Assembly: GCA_020536535.1 (NCBI GenBank)
Contig: JAHLWZ010000906.1
Coordinates: 1 to 51,978, forward strand
Length of the DNA stretch: 51,978 nucleotides
Reading direction: 5' to 3'
From: Pelomyxa schiedti
Taxonomy: Eukaryota; Evosea; Pelobiontida; Pelomyxidae
Below, one piece after another: positions 33,301 through 45,841 of this stretch. Below the pieces are notes generated by a model. The model had not been told where the DNA came from and made no database searches. It saw only the letters and a program-made list of their open reading frames with translations. The stretch's first letter is position 1, and every line of letters begins with the position of its first letter. Made by a program: the position numbers and the translations under genes.

Positions 33301-36300
33301 CTTGGTTCCTGGATAAGGTTTGTTCCAAAGGCCAAAACTGGGCAGAATAAAATAAAAATAGGTTGTAATCACTGAAGAAAGCTCTGGCGCCATTTGGACC
33401 TTCCTCTGTGGGAAATGGTTATCCAAGCAATGTGAAGACCACTTGCTGGAACGAGAACTTGAGCCTCTACCTGACTCTGCTGCTGATGCTCGGTCATGTC
33501 TCCCTCTGCGACGTTATCATCTCACTGTCAAGACTGGAGACAGAAGAGGTGCTGCCACAAACGCCAACGTGTTTGTGGAGCTTTGTGGTGCACTGGGTAC
33601 TAGTGGGCAAAGGCCTCTTGATGGTGCTGACGACCCATTTGCACGAGGGAAGGATAGTGAGTTTGGTATTGAATGCCCTGATGTTGGAGAGCTTCGGAAA
33701 TTAATAGTTGGGCATGATAATAGCGGCATTGGAGCTGGCTGGTTCCTTGACAAAGTGATAGTAAGAGAGGAAGATGGTGAAAGAGCAGGGAAGGAAGTTT
33801 ACTTCCTCTGTGGCAGATGGTTGGATGACAGTCAGGATGACAAACAAATCGTACGAGAATTACCCGCAAGGACACAGGATGGAGCAACTTGCGCACCTCT
33901 AAAGAGGTATAGAGTGACAACAATAACAGGGAATAGGCGCGGGGCAGGAACTGATGCCAATGTTTATGTTATTATACATGGCACTGGTGGCGATTCTTGC
34001 AAGCAAATCCTAGATGGACCTGGAAACAGATTCGAGCGTGGGAAGACGGACTTATTTGCGGTGGAGTCTGTGGATTTAGGGGAACTGAAGAGCGTTACAA
34101 TTGGACATGATGGAAGTGGGATTGGGAGTGCCTGGTTCCTTGAAAAAGTAATCGTTCAGGAGGAGTCTGTGTCAGCAGTCGACGGCTCAGTGGCAGGAAA
34201 ACCTCCAATGTTCTTCATGTGTGGGAGATGGTTAGGCTCAGATGAAGAGGATGGGGCCACTGAAAGAACCCTCACAGGTTCAAGTGAGGACGGGTGTTGC
34301 TCATCTGATTGGGTTCGTTACATCATAACTACCGTTACTGGTGACAGGAGAGGTGCTGGGACTGATGCCAACGTTTTCATAGACATACGTGGCAAGACAG
34401 CAAAAACAGGGCAGAGGAAGCTTGAGGGAAGCGGAAATTGCTTTGAAAGAAAGGCCAAAGATAACTTCTCTGTTGAGTGCTCCGACCTTGGCGAATTGGT
34501 AGACCTGGATATTTGGCATGATGACTCTGGCATCGGCGCATCCTGGTTCCTTGATAAGGTTTCCTTTTCTCCCCATGTAAAAATGTACTTACAGTTTTGC
34601 GGTAGGTAATTGTTCAAGAGGATCGTCCTACAGGGCGTCAATGGTACTTCTTATGTGGACAGTGGCTCAGTAAGGAGGTAGTCGAAGAGACAGATCACCA
34701 ACCCCCTTCTCTTAAGAGAACTCTTACTGCATCTCAATTTGATGGTGTCAGTTGTGCAGCTCTTAAGCATTACAGGGTGACTACAATTACTGGAGATAGG
34801 AGAGGAGCTGGAACCGATGCAAACGTTTATATCATTATGTTTGGTGATAAGGGTGCCTCACCAAAATCACAACTTGATGGACCAGGGAACAGGTTTGAGA
34901 GAGGCAGAGCGGACGAATTTGGACTGGAATGCATAGATTTGGGTAGTTTGACAAAGATTGTAATAGGGCATGATAACAGTGGTTTTGGTGCATCCTGGTT
35001 CCTCGACAAAGTGGTCATAAAAGAAGAGGAATCAGGTTCAACATGGTACTTCTTATGTGGAAAATGGCTTTCAAAACACGAAGAAGACAAATTGATAGAA
35101 AGAGAACTTGATGCACTTACTGCAGACGGAGTTGCGTCACTACCTTTAATGAGATACCGAGTCACAACAGTCACTGGTGACAGGAGAGGTGCTGGAACTG
35201 ATGCTAATATTTTTGTTACCCTTGTTGATGAGGAGGGAAAGAGCAGTGAGGAGAAGAAGCTTGATGCAGCAGGAAATTGTTTCGAGAGAGGAAATAGTGA
35301 TGTGTTTGGAGTAGAATGTGAAAAATTAGGGGCACTCAAGTCATTAACTGTAAGAAATGACAACAGCGGACTTGGTTCTGCTTGGTTCTTGGAGAAGGTT
35401 CTCCTCTTTCTTCAATTACTTCGTGAATAATTGCATCATAGATAATCGTTGAAGAAGATATTCCAAATGGGCATAAATGGTTCTTCTTATGTGGTGATTG
35501 GCTTTCCCGAGATACTGCACTACAACGTGAACTAGCTGCTGTAGCACAAGACGGTGTTGCTTCTGTACCTGTAAGGCGTTACCGTATAGAAGTTCAGACT
35601 GGAGATAGACGTGGTGCTGGTACTGACGCAAATGTCTATGCAATTTTGCATGGAGAAAAGGGTGTCTCTCGCAAATTCTCACTGGATGGGCCAGGGAACT
35701 CTTTTGAAAGAAGACAGGTGGCAACTTTTGGTGTTGAATCACCTGACGTAGGAGCTTTAACCAAACTTGTAATTGGACATGATGGCTCTGGAATTGGATC
35801 TGACTGGTTTTTGGAGAAGGTTTCATTTTCACCAAGTTGATTTGTTTTCAACTACTTGCACAGGTATCAGTAACTGAAGAGAGCTCAAGGGCGACATGGT
35901 ATTTCCTTTGTGGCAAGTGGTTGTCCAAAGACTCTGAAGATCACTTACTTGAGAGGGAACTTCTACCTGAACCAGATTCAGGTGCTGCTGCCAAACTAGC
36001 ATCACTTCCTTTACGCCACTACCGCATTCTTATACACACTGGAGATCGCAGAGGAGCAGGAACAGAGGCGACTGTGTTTGTAGAACTGATTGGGTCCATT
36101 GGTTCCAGTGGGCAAAGAAAGTTGGATGGAGCTGGAGATGCCTTTGCAAGGAACAAGGACAGTGTATTTGGAATCGAGTGCCCTGATGTTGGAGAGCTTA
36201 AGAAACTGATTATTGGGCATGACAATAGTGGCCTCAGTGCGGGCTGGTTCCTTGACAAAGTGGTTGTTAAGGAAGAGGATGGTGATAGAGCTGGAAAGGA

Positions 36301-39300
36301 CACGTTCTTCTTGTGTGGTAGGTGGCTTGCTGACGATGAAGATGACAAACAAATTATACGAGAACTACCAGCCAGAAACGAGGATGGAGTCTCCTGCGCT
36401 CCTCTGAAGAAATACCAAGTAACTACAGTTACTGGGAAGAGACGTGGTGCAGGAACAGATGCAAACGTTTACGTTATCATTCACGGATCACTTGGGGACT
36501 CAGCGAAGCAATTTTTGGATGGACCTGGGAACAGGTTTGAGAGAGGTCAAAGAGATGTGTTCCTGGTGGAATGTGTGGACCTGGGGGTGCTAAACAGTGT
36601 TACCATTGGTCACGATGGAAGTGGACTTGGGAGTTCATGGTTCTTAGATGAGGTTATTGTTCAAGAAGAGCTATCTGCCAAAGGGGACTCTGCTGCTGTT
36701 GCCACCCCACCCGCTCCTGTTTATTTCATGTGTGGAAGATGGTTGGCAAAAGATGAGGAAGACCACGCAATAGAGAGGACACTTACAGCGGTACTGAAGG
36801 AAGGAACTGGTCCTGGTGCCTGGGTGCGTTATATTGTAACGACCCGAACAGGGGACAGAAAGGGAGCAGGCACTGACGCCAATGTATTCGTCGATATCCG
36901 TGGCGCAACTGGAAGCACGGGACAAAAGCAACTGACTGGAAAAGGAGACTGCTTCGAGCGAAAATGTGAAGCCAAGTTCGGTATTGAGTGTGAATCTTTG
37001 GGAGATCTTGTTTCCCTTGACATCTGGCATGATGGTTCTGGGTTTGGGTCAGCCTGGTTCCTTGATAAGGTATTTTCTCCGAATAAATAGGCGTTCCACT
37101 TACTGGGATAAAGGTCATCGTTGAGGAGGATGTTCCAGCAGATGGCAGAAAGTGGTTCTTCCTATGTGGGAAGTGGCTGAGCAAATCTTCCATGGATCCT
37201 TCAGATCCCTCTCCTTCAATTAGGAAAACTCTTGTACCTCAAATGCGTGATGGTGAAAGTTGTCCACCACTCAAGCGCTACAGCATTTCTGTAAAGACTG
37301 GTGATAGAAGAGGCGCTGGAACTGACGCCAATGTTTACATCATTCTACATGGAGAGAAGGGAATTTCTGCCAAGAATTTCCTTACAGGGCCAGGAAACAA
37401 GTTTGAGAGGGGTAGAACTGACGAGTTCGGCATGGAATGTGTGGATTTGGGCACTCTGACTAAGATTACAATTGGCCATGATAATAGTGGGATTGGAGCC
37501 TCATGGTACTTGGAGAAGGTGGTTGTGAAGGAAACAGAGGGAGCATCAGCCTGGTTTTTCTTGTGTGGAAAGTGGCTGTCAAAGCATCAGGATGGTGGTT
37601 TGATTGAGAGAGAGCTTCCTGCACTTTCCACTGATGGTGTTGCAGCCTTGCCTTGGGTGCAGTACAAGGTAACAACTGTGACCGGAAATAGGAAGGGTGC
37701 TGGCACTGATGCAAACGTTTTTGTGAATATCGTGGGAGAAGATGAAAAATCTACCGGGAACAAGAAACTAGAGGGTTCAGGGAACTGTTTTGAGAGAGGT
37801 CAATCAGACTCATTCAGCATCGAGTGTGAGAAACTTGGCGAGCTGAAGTCTCTCAAAATATGGCATGACAACTTTGGAATAGGAGCTGACTGGTTCCTGG
37901 AAAAGGTAATTTGTTTCTCTCTGCATTCCTCTAAATGTGCTATCAGGTGATTGTAGAAGAACTGGCCGCAGGAAAAGCTTGGTACTTCTTGTGCAACAAG
38001 TGGCTCAATAAATCCGAGGGTCTCTCTCGTGATCTGACTCCCATTGCCCACGATGTTTCTACTGATTGCCCACTTCGTCACTACCGAGTTGATGTAAAAA
38101 CGGGTGATAGGCGCGGTGCTGGGACTGATGCAGGTGTCTATGTGATTTTACATGGGCAAAAAGGAGTATCAGAGAAACACAGTCTTGACGGTGGAGCCTT
38201 TGAGCGAAACAAAGAGGACACTTTTGGGTTTGAGGAAGCAGAATTAGGTACTTTAACTAAGCTGGTCATTGGACATGATAACAGTGGATTTGGGGCTTCC
38301 TGGTTCCTCGAGAAGGTATTTTATCTTTATCACTGTTCCTCCAGTAATATGAATGAAGGTGAGGGTTGTTGAAGAAGAATCCGGCACTGTTGCGAACTTC
38401 CTGTGTGGCAAATGGCTAGCCAAAGACATGGAAGATAACCTTATTGAACGAGAACTTTTACCCAGTGCAACCGACGGGGACGCCTCTGCCCCGCTCCGCA
38501 TGTATCGCATCAATGTATTCACTGGTGATAGGCGTGGTGCGGGGACTGATGCCCGCGTATCAATAACTCTGTTTGGTGCGAGTGGGAATAGTGGAGAAAA
38601 GGTGTTGGAGGGGAAAGGTAATTTGTTTCTCTCTGCATTCCTCTAAATGTGCTATCAGGTGATTGTAGAAGAACTGGCCGCAGGAAAAGCTTGGTTTTTC
38701 TTGTGTGGAAAGTGGCTGTCAAAGCATCAGGATGGTGGTTTGATTGAGAGAGAGCTTCCTGCACTTTCCACTGATGGTGTTGCAGCCTTGCCTTGGGTGC
38801 AGTACAAGGTAACAACTGTGACCGGAAATAGGAAGGGTGCTGGCACTGATGCAAACGTTTTTGTGAATATCGTGGGAGAAGATGAAAAATCTACCGGGAA
38901 CAAGAAACTAGAGGGTTCAGGGAACTGTTTTGAGAGAGGTCAATCAGACTCATTCAGCATCGAGTGTGAGAAACTTGGCGAGCTGAAGTCTCTCAAAATA
39001 TGGCATGACAACTTTGGAATAGGAGCTGACTGGTTCCTGGAAAAGGTAATTTGTTTCTCTCTGCATTCCTCTAAATGTGCTATCAGGTGATTGTAGAAGA
39101 ACTGGCCGCAGGAAAAGCTTGGTACTTCTTGTGCAACAAGTGGCTCAATAAATCCGAGGGTCTCTCTCGTGATCTGACTCCCATTGCCCACGATGTTTCT
39201 ACTGATTGCCCACTTCGTCACTACCGAGTTGATGTAAAAACGGGTGATAGGCGCGGTGCTGGGACTGATGCAGGTGTCTATGTGATTTTACATGGGCAAA

Positions 39301-41373
39301 AAGGAGTATCAGAGAAACACAGTCTTGACGGTGGAGCCTTTGAGCGAAACAAAGAGGACACTTTTGGGTTTGAGGAAGCAGAATTAGGTCCTTTAACTAA
39401 GCTGGTCATTGGGCATGATAACAGTGGATTTGGGGCTTCCTGGTTCCTCGAGAAGGTATTTTATCTTTATCGCTGTTCCTCCAGTAATATGAATGAAGGT
39501 GAGGGTTGTTGAAGAAGAATCCGGCATTGTTGCAAATTTCCTGTGTGGCAAATGGCTAGCCAAAGACATGGAAGATAACCTTATTGAAAGAGAACTTTTA
39601 CCCAGTGCAACCGACGGGGACGCCTCTGCCCCGCTCCGCATGTATCGCATCAATGTATTCACTGGTGATCGGCGTGGTGCTGGGACTGATGCCCGCGTAT
39701 CAATAACGCTGTTTGGTGCGAGTGGGAATAGTGGAGAAAAGGTGTTGGAGGGGAAAGGTAACCCATTCCAGCGCAAGTCACAAGCCAGTTTTGGGATTGA
39801 GTGCCCTGATATAGGTGACTTGCAGAAGATAACCATTGGTCATGACAATAGTGGCATCAACTCAGCTTGGTTCCTTGACAAAGTTGCTGTCAAAGAGGAG
39901 AGGAAAGGCGGCAAAGAATGGTTCTTTCTCTGTGGTAAGTGGCTTGCCAAAGGGGAAGATGATGGACTCACTACGCGCGAACTCCTTGCAAGTTCTAAAG
40001 ATGGTGTTGCTTCACTGCCAATGAAACGATACGCAATTAAAGTTCACACTGGTAATATCCGCGGCGCCGGAACTGATGCCAGGGTGTACATCACACTGAT
40101 TGGAAACAAGGGTGTATCTGAGAGACAATTCTTGGATGGCCCCTCTGGTTCTTTTGAAAAGAACAAGACAGATACATTCGGGATTGAGTCTGTGGACCTT
40201 GGTGACCTCTCCCGCGTTGTGATTGGCCATGACAACACCGGGTTTGGCGCTGCCTGGTATCTGGATAAGGTGACAGTCTCAGAGGAAGAGTCGGCTGATA
40301 ATCCCCATCCACACAAGTGGACTTTCATTTGTGGAAGATGGCTGGCTACCAATGAGGATGACCACAGAATAGAGCGAGAACTGACAGTTTCTGTAGGCCC
40401 ACCACCTCCAGGTTCTGCTGGGTGGTGCCGGTACATACTGGAATTCTACACTTCAAAACTGAGGGGTGCCGGAACTGATTCAAATGTCTTTGTGATTATA
40501 TTCGGTGCCAACTCTAACACCGGAAGGCACGTAATGCCTGCTCGGCGCAAGTCCTTTGAGAAAGGAAGTGTGGATACTTTTGGAATTGAGGCACCTGATG
40601 TTGGTCCAGTAACTAAAATTACTGTCGGGCACGACGGGAAGGGATTCAATTCAGGTACTTTTACCTAACTACACTATACAAAACACAACAATTATAAATT
40701 CACATTCTTTCCAGGTTGGCACCTTGAGAAGGTAATTATTTCTAAGGAAGGAGCACCTGACAAGTGGTTCTTCACAGTCAATAAGTGGTTCGATGTCTCT
40801 GAGGGTGACCACCTCACAGTCCGTGACGTCATCGCCTCCACAGCCGATGGAACTCCCACAATTCCGATGGTCCCCTACAAGATCGTGGTTGTTACCGGCA
40901 CAGAAAAGCACGCCGGGACAAATGCCAACGTATGTTGCGAGTTGATTTCCGCTACGGGCGTCACAAGCGGAGCACTACCGCTTCAGAATAAACGAGGATT
41001 CAACACAGGCGAGGAAGTTGACTTTGGGTTTGAGCTCCCTCACCTCGGAGAATTGACTTCACTCAAAATATGGCATGACAACCATGTGTGCCCCTGTTCT
41101 CCGTTATTCTCTTCTTATTATTAGGAGACTAATGGCACTAAACATGCCGACACTTTCCTAATTTTTAGAATACCTTCACTAATGGTTTTCTATTTGTAGG
41201 GGCTGAGTGCCGGCTGGTACCTAGAAAGTATAACAGTGTCAACAGACACAAAGGAGTGGTTCTTCCCGTGCAACAAATGGCTTGACAAGAAAAAGATGGA
41301 TGGGGCAATATCACGTGTACTTGTACCAGGGCCCAAGCCCAATCCTCTTACTACTAGTACATCCAGAAGTTGA
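27304..41373 (+). CDS. Giant C2-PLAT protein with 30 PLAT repeats (about 4,310 residues)
   Basis: Exon 1 (27304-27370) is followed by a 307-nt intron (27371-27677), then 16 shorter introns: 30359-30403, 30788-30848, 32040-32086, 32891-32939, 33318-33361, 34559-34605, 35398-35441, 35820-35863, 37070-37113, 37906-37946, 38316-38358, 38602-38658 (see the duplication), 39046-39086, 39456-39498, 40655-40714 and 41086-41199. Total coding length is divisible by three. The N-terminus is a C2 domain (SSDPYVVIIYTDTAGKKIKL, VTPVWNQDFEIVV), then a Thr/Ala/Ser linker, then PLAT/LH2 domains built on TGDRRGAGTDANV, GNxFERxxxDxFG, IGHDNSG and WFLDKV. C2 and PLAT domains bind membranes, often with calcium. 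LOXHD1 of animals is a PLAT-only protein with about 15 repeats. Expected role: long membrane-cytoskeleton or lipid-surface scaffold. There is no signal peptide or TM helix. Confidence 0.85.
28030..28425 (+). other. Thr/Ala/Ser-rich linker of the C2-PLAT protein
   Basis: About 130 residues, mainly Thr, Ala, Ser and Pro (blocks such as TATATATTTSSTTATTT), connect the C2 domain to the first beta-rich segment. It is probably a flexible spacer. Confidence 0.85.
29729..37275 (+). repeat. Three tandem six-PLAT higher-order repeats of about 2.5 kb
   Basis: PLAT domains 3-8, 9-14 and 15-20 form three hexamers starting at 29729, 32258 and 34768 (spacings 2529 and 2510). A fourth, partial set starts at 37276 (spacing 2508). 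Each hexamer has the same order of domain subtypes: an FERGRADEFG-type first, an LDAAGNCFER second, an SSGQRKLDG or TSGQRPLDG-type fourth, and an sixth with IWHD/VWHD in place of IGHD. Introns follow domains 2, 3 and 6 of each set, always at WFL(D/E)K, phase 0. Confidence 0.85.
37554..39757 (+). repeat. Recent nested tandem duplication inside the PLAT array
   Basis: 38694-39757 repeats 37554-38617 at an offset of 1140 bp. The first 696 bp are identical; the last 368 bp carry 10 substitutions. Between the copies, 38614-38693 repeats 37902-37981 (offset 712), so that 80-bp piece occurs three times (also at 39042-39121). Junctions show short shared sequence (AAAGGTAA and TGGT). Domain 24 is cut after VSITLFGASGNSGEKVLEGKG. 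Splicing at the usual donor (38618) would shift the frame, whereas a donor at 38602 (AAG/GTGTTG) keeps it. Confidence 0.9.
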
Positions 41374-41781
41374 GCACTCAACGAAAACAAAATTTTGTAG
41401 AGCCACAAACGTGTAGAACAAATAGAAAAATATGAAGAAACCATATTATTACCTTTTATTGGTTAAAATATTGTCCTTTAGCCTGGAGATGACAATTAGC
41501 ACCACAGACTAAAGCCGCAGGAATGGTAAAGTAAAGTACTTGGAATTACACTAGGTAAGCATTAGCATGTTCGTTCATGGACCAGAACATAGTAGCGGAA
41601 GTAACACAGGCCTCTGCTGGACGTATTGAGGACTTTAGGGTTCCTTTGTGAACCAGCACAAGGTCACCTTTGATAAGATACCAGGCTCCGCCGCAACTGG
41701 GTGTCGATTAAGGATTGAATAATAGTATGATTTTTTGGAATGTAATTGAGAATAATGTGAGAGGTTCGAGGAAAGGGCTGT
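41374..41781. other. Convergent 3' intergenic region
   Basis: This holds the 3' ends of the plus-strand PLAT gene and the minus-strand kinase-propeller gene. No further gene or repeat is seen. Confidence 0.5.
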
Positions 41782-44700
41782 TTACGTTGCAATGAACAGC
41801 GGGATGACAGTAGCAAGGGGCATTAGGTATACATCACTGTAACCGCAGCCCGGAAGGCTGAGTTTGCCTTTTTCATCACCTTGATAGGTTAGTGAGTGAT
41901 ATTTCTGGGAGAGGGTTTAAACCTGTTGCAGTGTCCACTGCAATAACATAACCTCCGGTTCCAACAAATAGTGTGCCTGGAATGCGGGGACAAATTGCAA
42001 GACTCACATACAAAAATGCGGGGAGAGCGAGTGTAATACTCCACCTTTTCTCCAGTGTTTTGTTGGTTAGAGCTTTTACCTTTTGGTTTCTTATCCAAAG
42101 AAAATACAAAAGGAGCAAACCTTTGGATTGATTCTTGACGCATACCCAACAAACAACTGATTTGTATCTGTTGGGTGTTGCAACTGATTTACAAGGTAGG
42201 GGGTTTTGAATTTCGTTACAGCAGCGGCGGATGGGGCAGCTGAAAAATCCGTAATTGGAATCAAACATATTTTACTGCAATATCAGTTAGTGATACAGGA
42301 CACTTATTTTTTCTGGTACCCAGGAACAGAAGCATATACCAATGAATCCTGTTGTACATTAAGACAGACGGGACAGCTTACTGCAGTCTCAAGGAAAACC
42401 GTTGTCTGGGGAATGTTGATGTAACATAACGTGAGAGTCTTCTTACTTTTATCAACCCTGTTTTTATATCCAGAATATAAACATGACTCACTCCAGCAGC
42501 ATAGACAATGGTGCTGGTCACTATCATGTGGACAATAAATGTGAAGGCACCCCTGTCAGGCAGTTGGGTTGACCAGACTTTTTCCCCATTGTTCTATACA
42601 ACGTTAACAAAACAGTAAGTATCTTTAGGTGGGTCATTCAACCTTAGAAACACATAATACATGTTTATTCCCACCAACGAAAAGCGAACTAGAAAATAGT
42701 TAGTGCACCAGCCAATCAACTCGAATCGCACTTTTCCATCAGCTTGAGTGACAGGCAAGGTGTCCTTTCCTGTTCAGGATATGTTTTTATCCATTTCATT
42801 TTCCCATCATTGCCATCAATTGAATGCAAGGAGCCATAGCAAAGGGCGTACAGAATATCGGTAGAGAGATCAAATACCATAGTCACGGCTGCCTTGGCTA
42901 ATAGTTTGTGACCTTTCTTTTCAAGCGCTGCAGTCCAGCAGAGAGTCACAGGGTTTTCAGGCTGATAGTTGCATTTATAGGCATAAACAAATTTTCCACG
43001 TCCAATAAAGAAGAAGCTGTTCTCTATGTAGAGTGTAAGTACCTTGACAAGATAGATAGGGTATAACTTTCACTGCTAGGTGTAAGGGGTGTTGGAACAG
43101 TAGACTCGATAGTGGCAGATGACAACTACTGAAGGTGAATAATTGTTTTTTGTGAAAAGGTAACTACAAAGGTGGGATCAATCTCACTCAAAAGTGTTTC
43201 CAAGGTCGTACAAATAGAACTAAATGGTGGCCTTGTATCAGGCTCCCCAGACCAGCAAGTTCTGTTTGACAGTCATCAATGTTATTGACCGAAACTTTTT
43301 ACTGCAAAAGTTCAGCAAGAGCTGGCAACATGTCGGTGGGAATGGCAGGTCTCTCACCATTGCTCACCATTACTAATTTATATAAAGGAGGAATTAAACT
43401 AGGTTCTGCATACCGGGTATCCTGAAGCTTGATGCATTTTCATAGGGTTCCTTCTGAGTTAACACCTCCCAAAATACTACTCGCATTTAGAAATTAATGG
43501 CTTATGTGAATGTAGGAGAACATATGGCAAAAGAGTATACATCTATGGCTTGTGTGTAGTGGTCACTTTTAAAAAGTTCAGGAGCCATGTAACAAACTAT
43601 GGAGAAGGGTTTTGTGGCATGAAAAGGAGAAAAAACTCCAACCTGTCCCTACTTGTTTTGTCATTCCTTTATCAACATCAATAACTCTGCTTGTCCCGAA
43701 ATCTGCAAGATGCTTAGAGGTTACAGTGAAGAGCTTATGCAAACCAATGATTTTCACTTTGAAATCGTCTGACAACTTCCAGTGGTTGAGAATGAATTAA
43801 AGTTTCAAATAAAGTTTTACATACAAGGACATTGTGTCTTTAGAAATTATTTTTGTTAATAAATGGACATAGGGGCAGGGTGACAAACGGTTTCAAGTCT
43901 CGATGAATAATCTCCAAGTTATGCAGATAAGACATTCCCCTGGCAACACAGAGCCCAATATATAACTTCAAAGACAGTGGAAGAATTTCTGCGAGCTGAT
44001 GAATAGGCAAATACCAAACACACGAATAGTTCCTCACGTTTTTTAATCAAAGCTGAAAGACTGTTTTAACTATTAGATTTAAGTCCCTTTAATGAAATGT
44101 ACCTATTAGGCATAAGCTCAGTGACGAGGAACAATTTATCTGTATCCTGCGTGCATGCACCTACACAACCAAGAAGATAAGGACAGTCCAATACACTGTA
44201 AAAGGAGGCCAGAGGAGATGATAAATGGTAAAGTCGGCTAAGTGGAAACCGGGATACCTCATCAGAGTAATCTCTCTGCGAAATTCTTTGGGATCCCACC
44301 CCATGTTGTCTGGGCCATATTTCTTCACAGCCACAGTTCGACCATCAACAACGCCACTATAGTGAGTCAGGAATATTCAATTACTCGGTAAATGCACTCT
44401 ACCGGAACACCATCCCACTTGCCCCCTTCCCAACGAGTTCCCCAAGTGTGATGGAATCAACAGGAAGTTCGTTATGAAATGACACTTCTCCTGCAATGGC
44501 TCTGTTCACCATTTCTTCCAAATGAGCTTTACTCCTCACCTGGAGTAAAAGAATGAGATATAAAGGAGCGAGTTGTGGAGCTCCACCAGTTGTTTCATTT
44601 CACGTGCTTCTGCCTCATGTTGCTACAATTGTTAACAAAGATACCAGTCAAAAAATTCATATGAGAAAAGTAATTGTGCACACCAATTCAATGAGCCCAA

Positions 44701-45841
44701 AGCTCGTATTGAGAACGTTTGCGTTCTGTTTCACAAAACTAGGGCTCAACTTGACACTATTGCTCAGTGACCTGCTTGTTGCAAAAGAACCAGACTCCCT
44801 TCCAAAAGCAGCAGCGCTGGAACTGGCAGCAGCAGCACTAGCAGTACTAAAAGAAGAGGAACTACAAAACGACGAAGATGCCGAGACAGAACCGGAAGCT
44901 GCGGAAGAAGCAGAAGCAGCAGCAGCAGTAGTAGCAGCAGAAGCCATACAAACAGAATGAACAGAGGCAGACTTGTCAGAACTGCAAGAAGAGGATTCAG
45001 CCGCGCCAGGGGCATTAAGCCTGGGCTCAGACAGGCTCCTATTGTCGCCCAATTCGCCGGCACTGCTGCCACTCGTGGTCTTGTCAGTTCCGCCATCAGG
45101 GGTCCCGTTAGCAGAACCGCCACGCAGTGATGAAGTCGACGAGTACGACGAGAGGGAACACGCCGACGACCTCAGCGACGAAGGTGCCGATGACAAGGAT
45201 GAGCCGGAGGGGGCCGGCTCCGCGGGTGGATTGTGGGAGGCCGAAGGATCGGACGACGTGAGGGTCCTCGGGGATTCGGAGGCGTGGTGGCGGTGGTGCT
45301 GCTGCTGCTGGGAGTGGTGGTGCTTCGAGTTGGGATTATGGGAGTTGCGGCGGTGGTGGTTCTGGCTGCTGTGGTCGGCGCTGGTGCTGATCTCGTTGCT
45401 TTGATTGGGCTCGTTTGGCGGTTGGCTGCTTGTTGTTGCGCTTGTCGTGGGGCTGGTGACGGCGGCGTCGTGGGGAGGCGACCGCGGCGATTCGTGATGA
45501 TGGGACCGGGCGGAGTTGGGGGTGTGGTGGTGGGTTGTGCTGCTGTCCGCGATGCCATTATGGGACGAGGCGGCAGAAGGCGGCGGGGACGTGGACGAAG
45601 ACGACGGCGTTCGAGCCCTGTGCTGGTTTTCGCCGTGTTCTTCGTGGTGGTGGTGATGGTGGTCGTGCCCGCCGTCGGCGGTGGCGGCGGGAGTGGAATT
45701 ATGGGACGGCGGGGGGTTACTGTTGCCCTCGTAGTTTTCTGGAGAATGATGGCCAGTGTGGTGATGGTGCACAGTACTGGTATTTGGTGTTGTTGTGCTT
45801 GTTGGTGTTGGTACTGGCTCTTCGTTTTTCTCGTCACCCAT
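41782..45841 (-). CDS. TKL-type protein kinase with C-terminal PQQ-like beta-propeller
   Basis: The start is the ATG at 45841-45839. Exon 1 (45841-44684) encodes a His/Ser/Pro/Ala-rich low-complexity region of 386 residues. Exons 44622-44587 and 44539-44403 lead into the kinase: GKGASGMVF spliced to R-GVVDGRTVAVKKYG, then HRDLKP/HNVL/LSDDFKVKI/IDFGTSR across three splices, YMAPELF, AIDVYSFAI/LVFWEVLTQKEPYEN and TCWSGEPDTRPPF. All catalytic residues are present. Past the kinase, a linker (SSATIESTVPTPLTPS) splices in frame to propeller-like blades: FFFIGRGKFVYAYKC, DILYALCYGSLHSIDGNDGK, TIVYAAGVSHVYILDIKTG and LFVGTGGYVIAVDTATG. The last splice (donor GTTTAAAC, acceptor CTATCAAG) gives a tail ending VIPLFIAT. 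The kinase-to-propeller joins (near 43126-43170 and 43040-43090) are inferred; separate genes remain possible. No signal peptide or TM helix is evident. Confidence 0.65.
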
